Assembly: GCA_033002965.1 (NCBI GenBank)
Contig: JAURVB010012704.1
Span: 50,971-114,970, forward strand
Direction: 5' to 3'
Source of the DNA: Piper betle
Lineage: Eukaryota > Streptophyta > Magnoliopsida > Piperales > Piperaceae
DNA: 64,000 nucleotides
Shown: in pieces, positions 1 through 12,740 of the stretch
Numbering within the stretch: position 1 is the first letter of the stretch
How the letters are laid out: every line of letters begins with the position of its first letter
Position numbers and translations under genes: made by a program
The notes under the pieces: generated by a model
Told to the model about the DNA's origin: nothing
Seen by the model: the letters and a program-made list of their open reading frames with translations, nothing else
The model's database searches: none

Positions 1-1
1 C

Positions 2-3000
2 ATGGTTCTTTCTGATTGTGGGAATGATTGTTTGGCAACTAATTGTGATGCTAGTTGGGTAGTTGACTCGGGAGCATCAATCCATGCAACTCCAAGAAGA
101 ATTTTCTTTACTACCTATGAACCTTTGAATTTGGGTATAGTGAAATGGGAAATAGTGATACTTCCCAAATTGTGGGACTTGGAGATGTGTATATAGTAAC
201 AAACACAAGTTACAAATTGGTGCTTAAAATTGTCAGACATATTCCAAATTTGAGGATGAGTTTGTTGTCAACTGGAGTGCTCGATGATGAAGGATTTTGT
301 TCACAATTTGTGCAAGGTGTGTGGAAACTTGTGAAAGGCTCTCTTCCTGTTGCTAAAGGGAAGAAGTGTTGTAGTTTGTACAAGACTGAGACGAGTCTAG
401 TTTGAGGGGAGGTTAATATCTCCTCACTTCATTCCACTGCTGATTTGTGGCACCATCGATTAAGACAGATGAGTGAAAAAGGTCTAGAGATGTTGAAGAT
501 GCTAAATCTCCTTCTCCAGGTCAAGGACATCACAATTAGTCATTGTGACCATTGTTTGGTGGGCAAACAACGTAGGACATCCTTTGCTAGCACAAGTACA
601 AGAAAGTCAGAAGTTCTTGAGTTGGTACACAGTGATGTGTGGGGACCTATGGAGGTAAAATCTCTTGGCGATTATTTTTATTTTGTAACTTTTATTGATG
701 ATACTTCTAGGAAGGTATGGGCTTATGACATGAAAAATAAAAGTGATGTTTTTTGCATCTTTAGGAATTTTTGTGTATTGGTTGAAAGAGAAACAAGTAA
801 GCTCTTGAAATGCCTTAGAAGTGATAATAGTGTTGAATATTTCTCTATTGAGTTTGATGAATATTGTAGCAAGCATGGGTTTGGAATGAGAAGACAGTTC
901 CTTATACTCCTCAACATAATGGAGTAACTGAAAGAATGAATAGGACCATCTCTGAGAGGATTAGAAGTATGTTGTCTTCAGCTAAGTTGCGTAAATGCTT
1001 CTGGGGTGAGGCTATGAGCACAACTTGTTATTTGATCAACAAATCTCCCAAATATGCCCTGGGGCAATGACATACCAGAAAGGCTTTGGAATGACACAAG
1101 GGTCAATTATTCTCATTTGAAAATCTTTGGTTCTAAGGCCTTTGCACATGTGCCTGAGGAACAAAAGGCTAAGCTTTACTCTAGAGCCTTAGAATGTATT
1201 TTTCTGGGATATGGTGATGACAAGTTTGGATACAAACTCTGGTATCCTAAGAATAGAAAGCTAATTCGAAGCAGAGATGTGGTTTATAGGGAGGATCAAA
1301 TAGTTGAAGACTTTGGCAAGGAAGAAGTTTCTCAAATAAAATCTCAGGAAAGCTTGGAAAAGATAAAGGAACATTCAACATCAACTAGAAGTGAGGAGAA
1401 GGCTTAAGATGACACAATTATTCCCCCACCTAGTGATGATGAGGGTGAGGATGTGGTGTCTCATAATATTTCTAATGAGTTTGTTAATGATGTTGGACAG
1501 GAACAGGTGGATTCTGATCAAGGGCAGCCAACTAATATGAGAAGATTAGCTCGTAAACTAGTTCCATCAATAAGATATCTATCACTAGAATATGTGAAAA
1601 TCACTAAGGATGAGAACCAGAACATTTCAGTGAGGTCAAAGCTCATGTAGAAAAGGAGAGGTGGTTGAAGGCAATGTAAGATAAGATGAAATCTTTGCAT
1701 GAGAATCACACCTATGAGTTGGAGGATCTTCCTAAGGGGAAGAGAGTATTAAAGAACAAATGGGTCTACAGGATCAAACATGATGCAAACAACACACAAC
1801 CAAATTACAAAGCAAGGTTGGTGGTGAAGGGCTTTGGATAGAAGAAAGGTATTGATTTCGATGAAATTTTTTCTCTTGTTGTTAAAATGTCTTCTATTAG
1901 AAGTGTTCTGGCTTTGGTTGTAAGTTTGGATTTGGAAGTTGAACAATTAGATGTGAAGACAACCTTTCTTCATAGTGATCTTGAGGAGATCATATACATG
2001 GAGCAACCAGAGGGCTTTGAAGTCAGTTGAAAGGAACAGATGGTACGCTGGTTAAAAAGAGTTTGTATGGTTTGAAGCAAGCTCCTAAACAATGGTATAA
2101 AAAGTTTGATTCTTTATGGAAAATAATGGGTAAAAGAAGTTTATTTCTAATCACTGTATATTCATCAAGAAGTTTGATGATAGTGACTTTATTATTCTAT
2201 TGCTTTATGTAAATGACATGCTGATTGCAGGGCATGATGGAGCGAAGGTTGCAAGTTTAAAGAAGAATTTGAATAAATCCTTTGTAATGAAGGATTTGGG
2301 ATTGTCAAAGCAAATATTGGGAATGTCTATTTGTCGTGACAGGGGAACTAGAAAGCTTTGGGTGTCACAGGAAAATTACTTAGAAGAGGTACTTGAAAAA
2401 TTTAACATGAAAGATGTAAAGCCAGTTGGAGTTCAACTTGGAGGTCACTTCAAGTTGAAGAAAAGTGACTTAAGTGAAATAGAAATAAAGGAAATGAGAA
2501 AGGTTCTTTGTGCTTCTACAGTTGGTAGTTTGATGTATGGTTTGTACGAGGCATGATATAGCATATGCAGTTGGAATTGTTGGCAGACATTTAGTAAATC
2601 CGAGCAAAGAGCATTGGCAAGCAGTTAAATGGGTAATGAGGTACTTGAGAATTACTTCCAAAATGTGTTTGTGTTTTGGAAGTGATAAACCGTTATTGGT
2701 TGGCTACACTACTGCAGACATGACACGTGATTTGGAGATAAGAAGGTCAACATCTGGGTTTATTGTTAATTTTGCTAATGGGGCTATGGCTTGGCAGTCT
2801 AGGTTATAAAAGTGTGTTGAATTATCTACAATTAAAGCACAATTTATTGCTACTATAGAAGCTTGCAAGGAGATGCTATCGACGAAGAGATTTTTGAATG
2901 AAATTGGTGTTAAACAGGAGAAATACATTGTACACTGTGATAGCAAGAGTGCAATTCACGTGAGTAAGAATTCAAGTTTTCATTGAAGGATCAAACACAT

Positions 3001-3172
3001 TAATGTTAGATATCACTGGATAAGAGATATGTTGGAAAGTAAATCTCTTGAGTTAATAAAAATCTATACTGAAAAGAATCTTTTTGATACGGTAACTAAA
3101 GTTGTGTCAAAGGAGAAACATGTTTACTGTAGGAATGGAGTAGGCATGGATGGAGCTTCCCATGCTGACTAG
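2..3172 (+). pseudogene. Copia pol polyprotein remnant
   Basis: Several frames must be joined to follow the polyprotein. They carry the protease motif DSGASIHAT, GAG-pre-integrase, integrase with HSDVWGP, LRSDN and the GVTERMNR segment (about 920-945), reverse transcriptase (KTTFLHSDLEE at about 1955-1990, LYVNDMLIAG at about 2200-2230) and RNase H up to about 3170. In-frame stops and shifts occur at least near 196, 405, 927, 1407, 1650, 2030, 2212, 2556 and 2809. The RT active site reads YVND where the family has YVDD, so a catalytic aspartate is lost. This is a dead copy. Confidence 0.88.
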
Positions 3173-3203
3173 AGGCATTTCAAGGAGTTGGGAAGGTGAA
3201 GTT

Positions 3204-3331
3204 TGTTAGGTTGTCCCTCCTCTATAAATACAAGAAATTACAACCCTATTTTGGGTAAAAACTAAGATTTTATAGATTTGGTTAGTTAAAAGGAATAAAA
3301 GCAACGTTCAACGCTTTTCTTCTTCTATTTT
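3204..3331 (+). repeat. Probable short 3' LTR of the copia element
   Basis: It starts TGTTAGGTTG directly after a purine-rich tract (3184-3200), as a 3' LTR does, and has a TATA-like CTATAAATA at about 3222. The right end is set only by the return of LARD LTR homology. A terminal CA was not found and the partner LTR is outside the window. The size (about 130 bp) is short for copia, so part may be missing. Confidence 0.5.
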
Positions 3332-4251
3332 TGGAACTTGTCTAGCCAGTACAGGGTAGGGGTGGCCATGTAAGGAATGTCTAGTCAACAATGAGGGTGG
3401 TGGTAGTGCACAACCGCTCAGCGGCGGCGCTAACGGCCCACTACCACACATGCAAAGCGGCGGCCTTGGGTCATGGTGCATGTGCTGTCCAAGCCCAGGG
3501 AAGGGCCAGGAAAGGGGGAAGAGGCTAGGGAGGGTCTATAGAGGTCGTCGCATGAGTTGGTGGCTAGTGGCGATGCATGCAAGGTGGGCGACAGTGGCGG
3601 CTATAAGGGAAAACAGGGAGAAGGACAGGGAAAGGAAAGGAGAAAGGAAAAGGGACGGGGATGAGGCGATGGGGGCAGTAGCCTTTGGTGCTCGCTGGCC
3701 AGCAACGGTGTGGCCAGCAGTGAGGTCGCCAACAGTTGGGTGGGTGGCACAGCTAAACATAGGGAGAAGTATGGGGGAAAAAACAAAGTCGGTGTGGAGA
3801 AGAAGAATGGTGATGGTAATTTTGTAATAAAACTTGACTCCCTCCTAACTTGAGTCAATATTACTAAATAAATCAAATATGTATACAAAATAAAATACAA
3901 CAAATTACCATAAAATAAAATAATTAAGTTCTAACTTGAATAACATACTCTAAACCTATTAACGCCCCAAAACTTATAAATAACGTGTCCTAATACGGTA
4001 AACAACCTAAAACTAATTCTACTGTCGAATAAATAAAAAATATATACCTGGACATACTCTCATATATTCTGATAACTCATTCTGCTCCTATCTTACTCAC
4101 ATTATCATAATATACTTGGGTACATATAACCGTCATGGTTCATAACACATGACCGGCATTGACTCAGTACACATGTTTTGAAATTAACTCGAATAAAAAT
4201 AACAGTTGAACCGACCGATTCTAACTATAAAACCTTGACTCGGGTTTTACA
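3332..4251 (-). repeat. Truncated 3' LTR of the LARD-like element
   Basis: This is the diverged counterpart of 10903-12735 minus the nested solo LTR. Shared landmarks are ACTTGTCTAGC, AAGGAATGTCT, GGCTAGGGAG and the terminal GGGTTTTACA. It ends in CA at 4250-4251, and the polypurine complement follows at once. Long ORFs read here (3450-3827, 3601-3903) are not conserved as protein in the other copy. Confidence 0.8.
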
Positions 4252-6639
4252 ACCTTCCCTCTTTATAAAAATTTTGTCCCCGAAATTTGAACTCAAGGTG
4301 GTTCTACTGAAACAAAAATCTGGAAGCTGGATACACATCAGTTGTTTCCTCTACTGCTTTAGCAGTCACATACATCCTCACTGTAGTTGTATCGACATGG
4401 CAAGTGCTGCTATTAATGCTGGTAATATCAAACCTTCTCAATTCTAAACTATCTGTGCTTGTTCTAACATTACCATCATCATTTTCTTTGGTTCTAACCC
4501 CTATGGCTAACTCGGCAAAAAACCTAGGTCACCCCTAAGGGCTTACTAGGTTGGTCAAGCATATATTCTAGAGTATTGCAAGGTGCTAATCTGAGCTATA
4601 TCTGGGAAAACTATGTCAAGGGTAAGGCCTAACCTGCTAACATCTACCCATGTCTCTCTGATCCTGATCGATGTGAAAAGTCAACTACATGTACTCTTGG
4701 GAACTTTATTCTATGACCTATAACCATCCTAAGGTGTGCTATGAGTCTCCTGCTAGGTATGGGTATATAGGCTAATGAGCTGCACGGCTCACTGTCGCCA
4801 GTCTAGATCCAACTTTCAGGTGTCCTATATAAGGAACTGGACCGCTCACCGGGTCCTAGTTGATTTGGTTCGAGTCAAATATCTCACTCTATTCTAAAAG
4901 AGAACAAGGACAGCTACTACACCTCTATGGTATACTATGGCTATGATGGCTATTTATACAACCCCTAACCATTGCTAAAGGGAGCTCTTTCTGATGGAAT
5001 GGAGGCGAGAACACCTGTACATGCACAACGTATCTCAAGGAGTATGAAAACATACTCTGTATGGAACTATAGAGTCTGCATCTAGTCTACGGCATGTGCT
5101 CTAGTCAATGTCTACTCATCTCAATCATCTAGATAAGTGATAATAGAACTGATATACCTAGAGGGGTGAGTGGAAAATTTCAAGCGAAAACTCTACTTTT
5201 TTGAGATCTATAGTCATAGGAAAGGAGACTGAATCTCGTAAAAATCTTGTCACACTACTCAAGTACTCTCAATAGGGGATATCTCATCCTCACATGTGGG
5301 ATTTGACATAAGGTAAATTGGAGAGGTCCACTAGGCTAAGAAAAACCTTCCACATAGGTATGTCACTCTGATCCATGGTAAAGTCAAGGTATCATGCAAG
5401 TGACAGGAGAGATGAAATCCTTGTGTAGCGTACTAGGTGGCTAAAACATTAGTAGGTCTATGGACTTGTCTCTAAGATCACTATGATTTACTATGCCACA
5501 AGTGATCAGTCTACGGAACAGTCAATCAATGACGTATCTCAAAAATAGCTCCTAAGTGGCTCTAGTTCAATCAGCTAACAGTAGGGATGTGTTTCTTGAT
5601 ACCATACTAATCACACACTTCTAAACGGGCAGGGTTTAAACAACCCAAAGAACCACTGTCTCCCCTCAAGTCTATGGGAACTCATAGTGAGGTTTGATGC
5701 ATGTCTCGACTGCTCTTCAGTGGTGTGTGACCTGCCGTCCCGTACCAATTTGTAGCACTAATCTTGACTCACATGACTACTACCGCTATGGTAGACTCTC
5801 AAGCAAGGCTATCAATCAAGATGAGCATACACTAGTATCACTCTATCTTGTCAGCATGGTTTGTTCTGTCTAAAGTCCCTGTCTGCATCGCTCTCAAGCT
5901 GGGTGAAATCATCATCGTAAGATCAGTCTGTAAACACCTACATGCACTGTAAGCCCTAATCAGCACCATGAAGGTACTTCTATACTCAGGGCAAGGCTCA
6001 ACCCTATGGTTCAAGGTAAGAACCTAATCATGCTGGCGAAACACAAGGGAATCACTATCTCTCTGAAAGACACTTCCTCACTAACCCTCTATCTATGCCC
6101 AATACTCTAATACAAGTCGAACTCCTCTCACTGGCTGGTCAATCGCTAAATGGGTTAAACTGCGTATGTGACCATCTACTAACCATCTGATCTGTGTATG
6201 CTAGTTGTGGCCCATGGATGTACTATCATGCTATCTGAACAATCTGATTACTGTGGTCGTCCCATCTGGAGGTCATACTGTCATGTTCTCTAACTTTGTC
6301 CATGCGCATCCCTATGAGACTGTCACTAATAGTGTCTGATGGGGTTATCTTGCAATATACATCTGACTCAAGGGTGTCAAGTCAAGACAATGGTTGCAAG
6401 AGAGCTGGTGAAGTCGGATCCTATGCCATCTCATCAGAATAACCTCAGTTTTCCTAACTCTCCTTTGTTCTGTTGATGCCATTGTAGCTATATCTTGTTC
6501 CTCAAACTTTGACCCTACTCATCTCCAAAAGTTGTGACATGCGGTCGCCAGGCAAGGCTCAAAATCCTTCAAGTAGCTGTCTTCATGTGGGGCGAGGCAA
6601 CTACTTGGCCATGGCTTAAGCTATAACTACTCCACTCGG

Positions 6640-6805
6640 TCGGCTATTGAGCAACACACGAACAACGGTAGTGCGTATTCGGTCAGTGGTAGTGCATCTC
6701 GAGATGGCAGTTGTGCATACTCAGGTTAGTGGTTGTGTAACTCGGTCGGTGGTTGTGCACCTCGGTCGACGGTGTGTAACTCAGTCGGCGGCTGTGCTAT
6801 CTAGG
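6640..6805. repeat. Degenerate tandem repeat built on CTCGGTCGGTGGTTGTG
   Basis: Six or so imperfect copies of a 20-30-base unit (variants of CTCGGTCGGTGGTTGTGCA) run in a row inside the LARD interior. Spacing is irregular and each copy is diverged. Confidence 0.6.
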
Positions 6806-8023
6806 TGCTGAGGATCTGATCCTGATCATATACATCGTAAATCCACTACTGTCTCTAACATGTCTTCCTCCATGTGTCTGTCTCCCTAGAAATGGCTGCT
6901 AACAACTTGCGCTCAGGTTGTCCAACCATGCGTGTTTGATCCGGAGGGGTTTGGATCATGGTGGTGACATGTATGATGGTGAACCTATGCTGAACCCACA
7001 TTAATCTCCTGAAATCTGGAGTGGCTGCTTCTATCAGTGCTGAGCTGGCCCTCAAATGGCAACCACTGATCTGGTGCCTTATCTCTGGTGGAATCTTGTC
7101 AAATATCTGATCCCGTAGGCAATGGTGGTCTTGATCTATTCCTCGTCATATCTAGACCTCTGTCTGGCAAAGAGAAGCTAAAAATGCTGCTGGTATAGAC
7201 ATAAACTAGTGGATGAGGAAGAGGAGGTGAAGTGCCCATTAGACTGTTGATCCACCTCTCTACTCATCCTCATTCATTACTATCTTCTCGAAGTGGTCCA
7301 TCTCAAGTCATCTGCGCAAACTCTCATCTATGCTTCGAGTACTTCAGTGGCTCCATTGGCATAGTCACAGCCTTCATCCTTCGGGATTTGTCTAAGGCAC
7401 TCGGTGGTCCATCTCATGTGCCAACTAACTTGCCAGTATCTCCATACTTCAAGCTCCTTACTATTGCCCCTTTTCTCTCTTTTTTCCTTTTTCATTTTAA
7501 CTCCTTCCCACAATGTACACTATATCCCACAGAAGCAGGATTAATGTGGTGACATGCAAAACACGAACACCTGGTCAACATCCAATTCAATCTCAGCTGA
7601 CCGAACATGTGGACACCCTGACTCATCCAAATCTCTTATGCAATGGAAAGAACCGGTGGGTCTCTAAGCCCATCATGACATGCCTATCAGATTTCTGCTA
7701 GCATCTACTGACATTCAGATATGGTTTAAGATGGGATCTTATACCCATTCTACTTCTCCTAGCACTACAACATGTCGTGCTTACATCTAACTAAGCAAAC
7801 CCTCTGATATCATGAAAAAAACCCATAGAAATGACTTGTCAGCTCAATTAAGGCCAGTGCCACATATTTTTTAATCAGTCCTGAATACACTGTTATGCAA
7901 CTAACATACGGAAAAAAAATGTGCATGTAAAGAAAATGGACAAAAACATACCTACTAGCTTGACTCAGAGTAACCTTTACACACACATCACCTATAATAG
8001 TATCTTACATCTTAATCGACTGA

Positions 8024-8040
8024 GAGTTGCTCTGATACCA
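8024..8040 (-). other. Primer-binding site (initiator tRNA-Met) of the LARD-like element
   Basis: The minus strand reads TGGTATCAGAGCAACTC, the standard complement of the 3' end of plant initiator tRNA-Met. It lies five bases inside the LTR end at 8046 and fixes the element's orientation. Confidence 0.85.
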
Positions 8041-8045
8041 AAAAT

Positions 8046-11000
8046 TGTAACACCCCAAATCCGGTTTATGCTCGGGAACTGAACCGAAATGTCACTGGTC
8101 TCAGTTAGGTCAGCTAACCCGAACCCAAGTTGTACGGATCTACTCTAGGTGTATTAAGATGAAAATACTAATCGCTATGCATGGATGAACACACAGAACC
8201 CTAACATGCTACTATATAGATGACATGTCAGCCAATTCACATAACAAAATAATTCCAATAAAATCAATAAAAATTCTTGAATTACAATGGATAAAATCTC
8301 TCCTAAAAGTACAATTAGGGGCTACCCTGTCAAATCAACATGTGCAAATGTATATAGTTATATCATTACTGTATAATCATTCTGAAGTTTGATTTCTGGG
8401 TCTTGGCCTGTGGATTCTAACCTATGCATTCTATTCACATTTTTCATTGATTTCTAGGTCTTGGCCCACTTGTTGTACATATTCAATATCTCAATATATT
8501 TACTAAAACATATATATATTCACATGTCATCATTAGATATTTTCTACTAAAGCAAATATTATATCTCATCATATTATCATACCTTGCATTTCATCACATC
8601 ATTCTCAATATAATGAAAACATACACAAGATATTAACATTCTATCGTCTGACATGTGTGTACAAAAGACATCACTGCTCCTCCGTCTAGGCTGGCACATC
8701 CTACTCATGATCATCACCTACATATATTATAAAAAAACACGTCAGTAACAAACATTACTGATCCAAATTATAACTATATCAAACTGGATATGAGAGCTAA
8801 CTATTATATGAAGAAAAATATTCATATACTTCACCAGAACTCTCTGAAGGGCACCTAATGTGGAGTCACCAGGCTGCAGACCCGGTAGCAACCCAAACTG
8901 ACTGCTCTGCTGATGCCTCTCTCGGTATTTTCTTACTTTATTTTCTGGTCTATTGGGACTACAAGTATATCCTAAGCCCTCTTTTTTCCTCCATAATTCT
9001 CCACGCCTTGAGTATGAAGGCCAAGTACTCTCTAGCAGTCACTTTTACTACCCTTTGGACCACAAGTCCGGACGTGCACTGTATTTAATAGTACCTGTAA
9101 ACCTCCACGTTCTCCAAGTGTGTGGAACTCAAACTTGGAGTTGTAAAGATCCCTCGATAATTGAACAGCTCGCTCACTAATCTAGAGACCGCTTTTGACT
9201 ATCACGTGCACCCGCTCATAGTACTTGCAAGTCAATTTCACCAACTCTCGTCTCACCGAAAACTCGATAAAATTTTATGTATAGGCCGGGAAGGGATTCA
9301 TATAATAGACTCGAAGGCAGCTTGTGGTGGATCTTGTTTTTGAAATCATGCTTGAGGGATATCATCTTTGTGGTTTATTAATCTAGAAAACTATTCAACT
9401 AAATGGCCCAAGTTGAGTGGGATCCGATAAAACACCACTTAATCCATCCTACAAACTGTAAAATAAATCACAATAAAATAGAACAATAAATTAGGGGTGA
9501 GTCCTAAACAGACCTGCAAAAGCTTCGAACATGTTCATGCGCCTACGCAGCGAGCCCTTACTTCTTACATACGCATCAAAACTAAATACCAATGCCCATT
9601 CTAATTATGTGATACATGAATGTGATGAAGAAGTATATTAAAAAAATCACAATCAGTCAAACAAGAAACAACATGGCATATGCAATCAAATAATACGTGT
9701 GGTTATTAACATAACTTGAGTCCTCAGAATAACTTAGCCCTTATTATCTCTTTCTCACATACCAACCCAGTAACTGATGGGTGTATACTAAATCCAAGTG
9801 CATCTACTCATCATCACTACATATGAAACATGCAACATCAATTACATCAAAATCTCAATGTATGGCATCTAATTCACATAATTACACACAACCAAAAATC
9901 CTACAATAACTAGCCGCGTATTCACCTTAATTACAATTTATCTATTACTACCACTATATGACCATCCTCACAACATGAAACTATATTCTTCATTATTTAT
10001 TAATATGACTCCATTAACAACTAATTTCAAATCTAGTGTTTTTAGATACACCTCAGTCATTGCATTCTCAGTGAACTATAGTATTAATATAATTCACTTT
10101 CAAATTGCATATATAGTTTTATCAATGTTATTCATGACAACATTCCTATTCAAAATAACTCACATCCAATCATGACATTCAATTATTAATCAAGTGTCAT
10201 AGTTTATAAAATTAATACTTAATTTCACATTTTCCCCTAATTCTTTGTAACACAAAATTTTCATCAATCAATTATCATAATTTAATCATGTTATGCTATC
10301 CACTATCATGAACTAAAATCAAATCAATCGACAGTAACATATACTTAATGTTGGTGCCATAAGCGGCAATGACGGTGACAACGGCAACAGGCGTAGCTGC
10401 CATCTTGCATGGCTACGGTTTGGCCGAGGGAGGACTCGGCTGGGACTAGGAATGGAGCACATGGCTAGGTCATGACGAGGTCCTAACCGGTGCTGCTCCA
10501 GCTAGGCCTACGATTGGCCGATAGAGACGGTGGCTGGCCGCCAGCGGAAGCACAGCAAATTAGCAACTATGTCGTGAGGTGGTGCTGCTATGAAGGATGA
10601 AGGACAGAGGGAGGAGTAGACAGGGCTCGACCTTTGTTGTGATAGGTCGAGGAAGGGGGAAGACTAGGCCAAGAGCTACCTGGCCGGCGGTGATGATAGT
10701 CACCGACGACGGCTGACAACATGTAGTGAAAGATATCCTAGTAAACCCATCAAGGCAGCAGCTTTTGTCGTTCTCAACAGTGGCATGGTTGGATGACATT
10801 GGCGATGATGAGGGAGGGCTGTGTACGGCTGGAGATGACGGGACGCGGTGACTCTCCAAGAAAACAGAGCAAGGTGGGTAGGGAGGGTGATGGCCAAAAG
10901 GGACTTGTCTAGCTAGTATGGGGCAGGGGGTGGTTGTGTAAGGAATGTCTGGTCAACGGTGAGGGTGGTGGTAGTGCACAACCTACTGGCGGCAATGCTA

Positions 11001-12735
11001 ACAGCCAGTGACCACACATGCAAAGTGGCAAGCTTGGGTTGCCGTGCATGTGGCATCCGAGCCTGAGGAAGGGTCAAGAAGGGGGAATGTTGGAGATATT
11101 CCCTCCCATGAGAAAGTGTTCAATCACATGGGAACTCATAAAGACATGAAGATTATCCAAAAGGTGTGAGGAATTCGATGAGAATTTGTGGAATACAGAA
11201 GACTCTCATTAGTGAGGATTTCGATGCTCAAGAAACAGTGTTTGGAGTTGACTCTTTATTTCCAAGAGGTGTTTCATATGTCTAGTTATAAATATGCGAT
11301 TGGACAGATTGGGTGTGCTTTCCCTTTGGGGAAGTTCCATGGAGTGTTCTCCTTAGGGGAGACATGAGAGGTTGTAGATCTAGATAGGGTCACTATTAGT
11401 GGTGAATGTGAGAGAAAGAGAATTATTTGTTGTGAGGAGAATATATGACTTCAGGTTCTTCGACAAGATCAACAGTGGTTAATTTCTTTTTTTCTCTACC
11501 TTTTGTCTATGGTTTTTAATTGGGAAGAGTGTTATCCATTTAGGTAAAGTTTTCTACTTTTATTGGGGTGGAGTTTTTCACACTTTGGGTAGAATTTTCT
11601 ACATGTTTTGGGTGGAGTTTTCCCCATGTATTGGGGAGTGGTTTCACTCGTAAAAGGGAGAGTTTGGAGAAGTTTTTCATCATCTTAAGTTGAAGTGGGG
11701 TCGTAATCTAGGGTATGAGGTTGACTATTTTTCTTTTGAGGTATATGTTATTTTCTAAATTTGTCAAGAGTTGAATCTTTTAAATCTTGTTATTGGTTTG
11801 ATTTGGGTTAGGAGAGTTTTCTCAAATTTTATTCGATACTTGATTGGAAGAGATTTTCTTAATTGAAGTTGATCGAGTAAGTTTGTTTTCTTTTCTCTAA
11901 ATTGGAGGAAAGTTTCCATCCATTTTTGGTGTTTCCTATTTCATCTAATATTTATTCTCATTTCATCTTGAGAGAAAATATTTTCTAGGTTGTTTCTGCT
12001 AGATTGTATATTTCAAAACACGGAAAAGGCTAGGGAGAGTCTTCGGAGGTCGTCGTAGGAGTTGGTGGCCGGCGGCGATGCATGCAAGGTGGTTGACAGT
12101 GGTGGCCATGAGGGGAAAACAGGGAGAAGGAAGGGGAAAGGAAAGGAGGAAGGAAAAGGGATGGGGGTGAGGCGATGGGGGCACTAGCCTGCGGCGCTTG
12201 CTGGCTTGCAGTGGTGCCAATTGTCGGGTGGGTGGCATAGCTGAACAGAGGGAGAAGAATGGGGGGAAAAATAAAGTTAGGATGGAGAAGAAGAATGACA
12301 ATGACAATTTCATAATAAAAACTTGACTCGCTCCCAACACGAGTCAATAATATGAAATAAATAAAAAATATATAGAAAATAAAATACAACAAACTACCAT
12401 AAAATAAAATAATCAAGGTATTACTCGAATAACATGCTCTAAACTTATTAACCAACCCAAAACTAATAAATAACATATCCTAACACAGTAAATAACCTAA
12501 AACTAATTTTACAGTTTAATAAAAAAAGGGTATACTCTAATATATTCTGATAACTCATTCTCGTGCTGTCTTACAACATTATTATCATATACTTGAGTAC
12601 ACATGACCCTTATAGTTCACAACACACAATCGGCCTTGGATCAATACACGTGTTCTGAAATTAAATCGACTGAAAATAACAGTCGAACTAACCAGTTCTG
12701 ACTATAAAACCCTAACTTAAGTCACGGGTTTTACA
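8046..12735 (-). repeat. 5' LTR of the LARD-like element, carrying a nested solo LTR
   Basis: On the plus strand it begins TGTAACACCCC and ends GGGTTTTACA, so both termini keep the TG...CA rule. It spans 4690 bp, or about 3.75 kb without the nested insertion at 11088-12020 and its 5-bp duplication. The right target duplication would be AATCA (12736-12740); its left partner lies outside the window. The stretch 8046-10900 has no partner in the left LTR because that part is off the window. Confidence 0.8.
11088..12020. mobile_element. Nested solo LTR, copia-type, about 933 bp
   Basis: It begins TGTTGGAGATATTCC and ends TTTCAAAACA, flanked by GGGAA (11083-11087) and CGGAA (12021-12025), a 5-bp target duplication with one mismatch. 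The left LARD LTR runs uninterrupted through the same point (about 3515-3520), so an empty site is present in the window. A TATA-like TTATAAATATG lies near 11288. No internal retroelement sequence remains, so this is a solo LTR left by LTR-LTR recombination. Confidence 0.85.
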
Positions 12736-12740
12736 AATCA

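Larger units (their letters stand above)
1..3331 (+). mobile_element. Ty1/copia LTR retrotransposon, 3' half, degraded
   Basis: The window opens inside a copia polyprotein. In order there are protease (DSGA, about 67-78), GAG-pre-integrase (WHHRLRQ, about 448), integrase, reverse transcriptase and RNase H, then a purine-rich tract at 3184-3200 and a short LTR from about 3204. The order protease-integrase-RT-RNase H defines Ty1/copia. Gag and the 5' LTR lie left of the window. The right edge is placed where homology to the LARD LTR resumes (about 3332; compare about 10903), so the element probably inserted into that LTR. No target duplication could be fixed. It cannot be autonomous because the frame is broken many times. 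Confidence 0.88.
4252..8045 (-). other. Non-coding internal region of the LARD-like element
   Basis: About 3.8 kb between the polypurine tract and the primer-binding site. No gag, protease, RT, RNase H or integrase motif was found in any frame; the longest ORFs are about 106 codons and look random. A degenerate short tandem repeat occupies about 6640-6805. Confidence 0.72.
3332..12740 (-). mobile_element. LARD-like non-autonomous LTR retrotransposon
   Basis: Read on the minus strand, the order is 5' LTR (8046-12735), a five-base gap, a primer-binding site complementary to initiator tRNA-Met (8024-8040), about 3.8 kb without usable ORFs, a polypurine tract (complement of 4252-4263) and a truncated 3' LTR (3332-4251). 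LTRs of about 3.75 kb (nested insert removed) around a 3.8-kb non-coding interior match the definition of LARDs. The left LTR is cut by the copia element. All ORFs inside are short and unlike retroelement proteins, so movement would have needed enzymes from a related element. The solo LTR at 22228-24730 belongs to the same family. Confidence 0.8.

Noticed and set aside
3450..3903. ORFs of 100-125 codons (and the counterparts at 11999-12476)
   Set aside because: They lie in the LARD LTR; the two LTR copies do not keep the same protein and have no codon bias.
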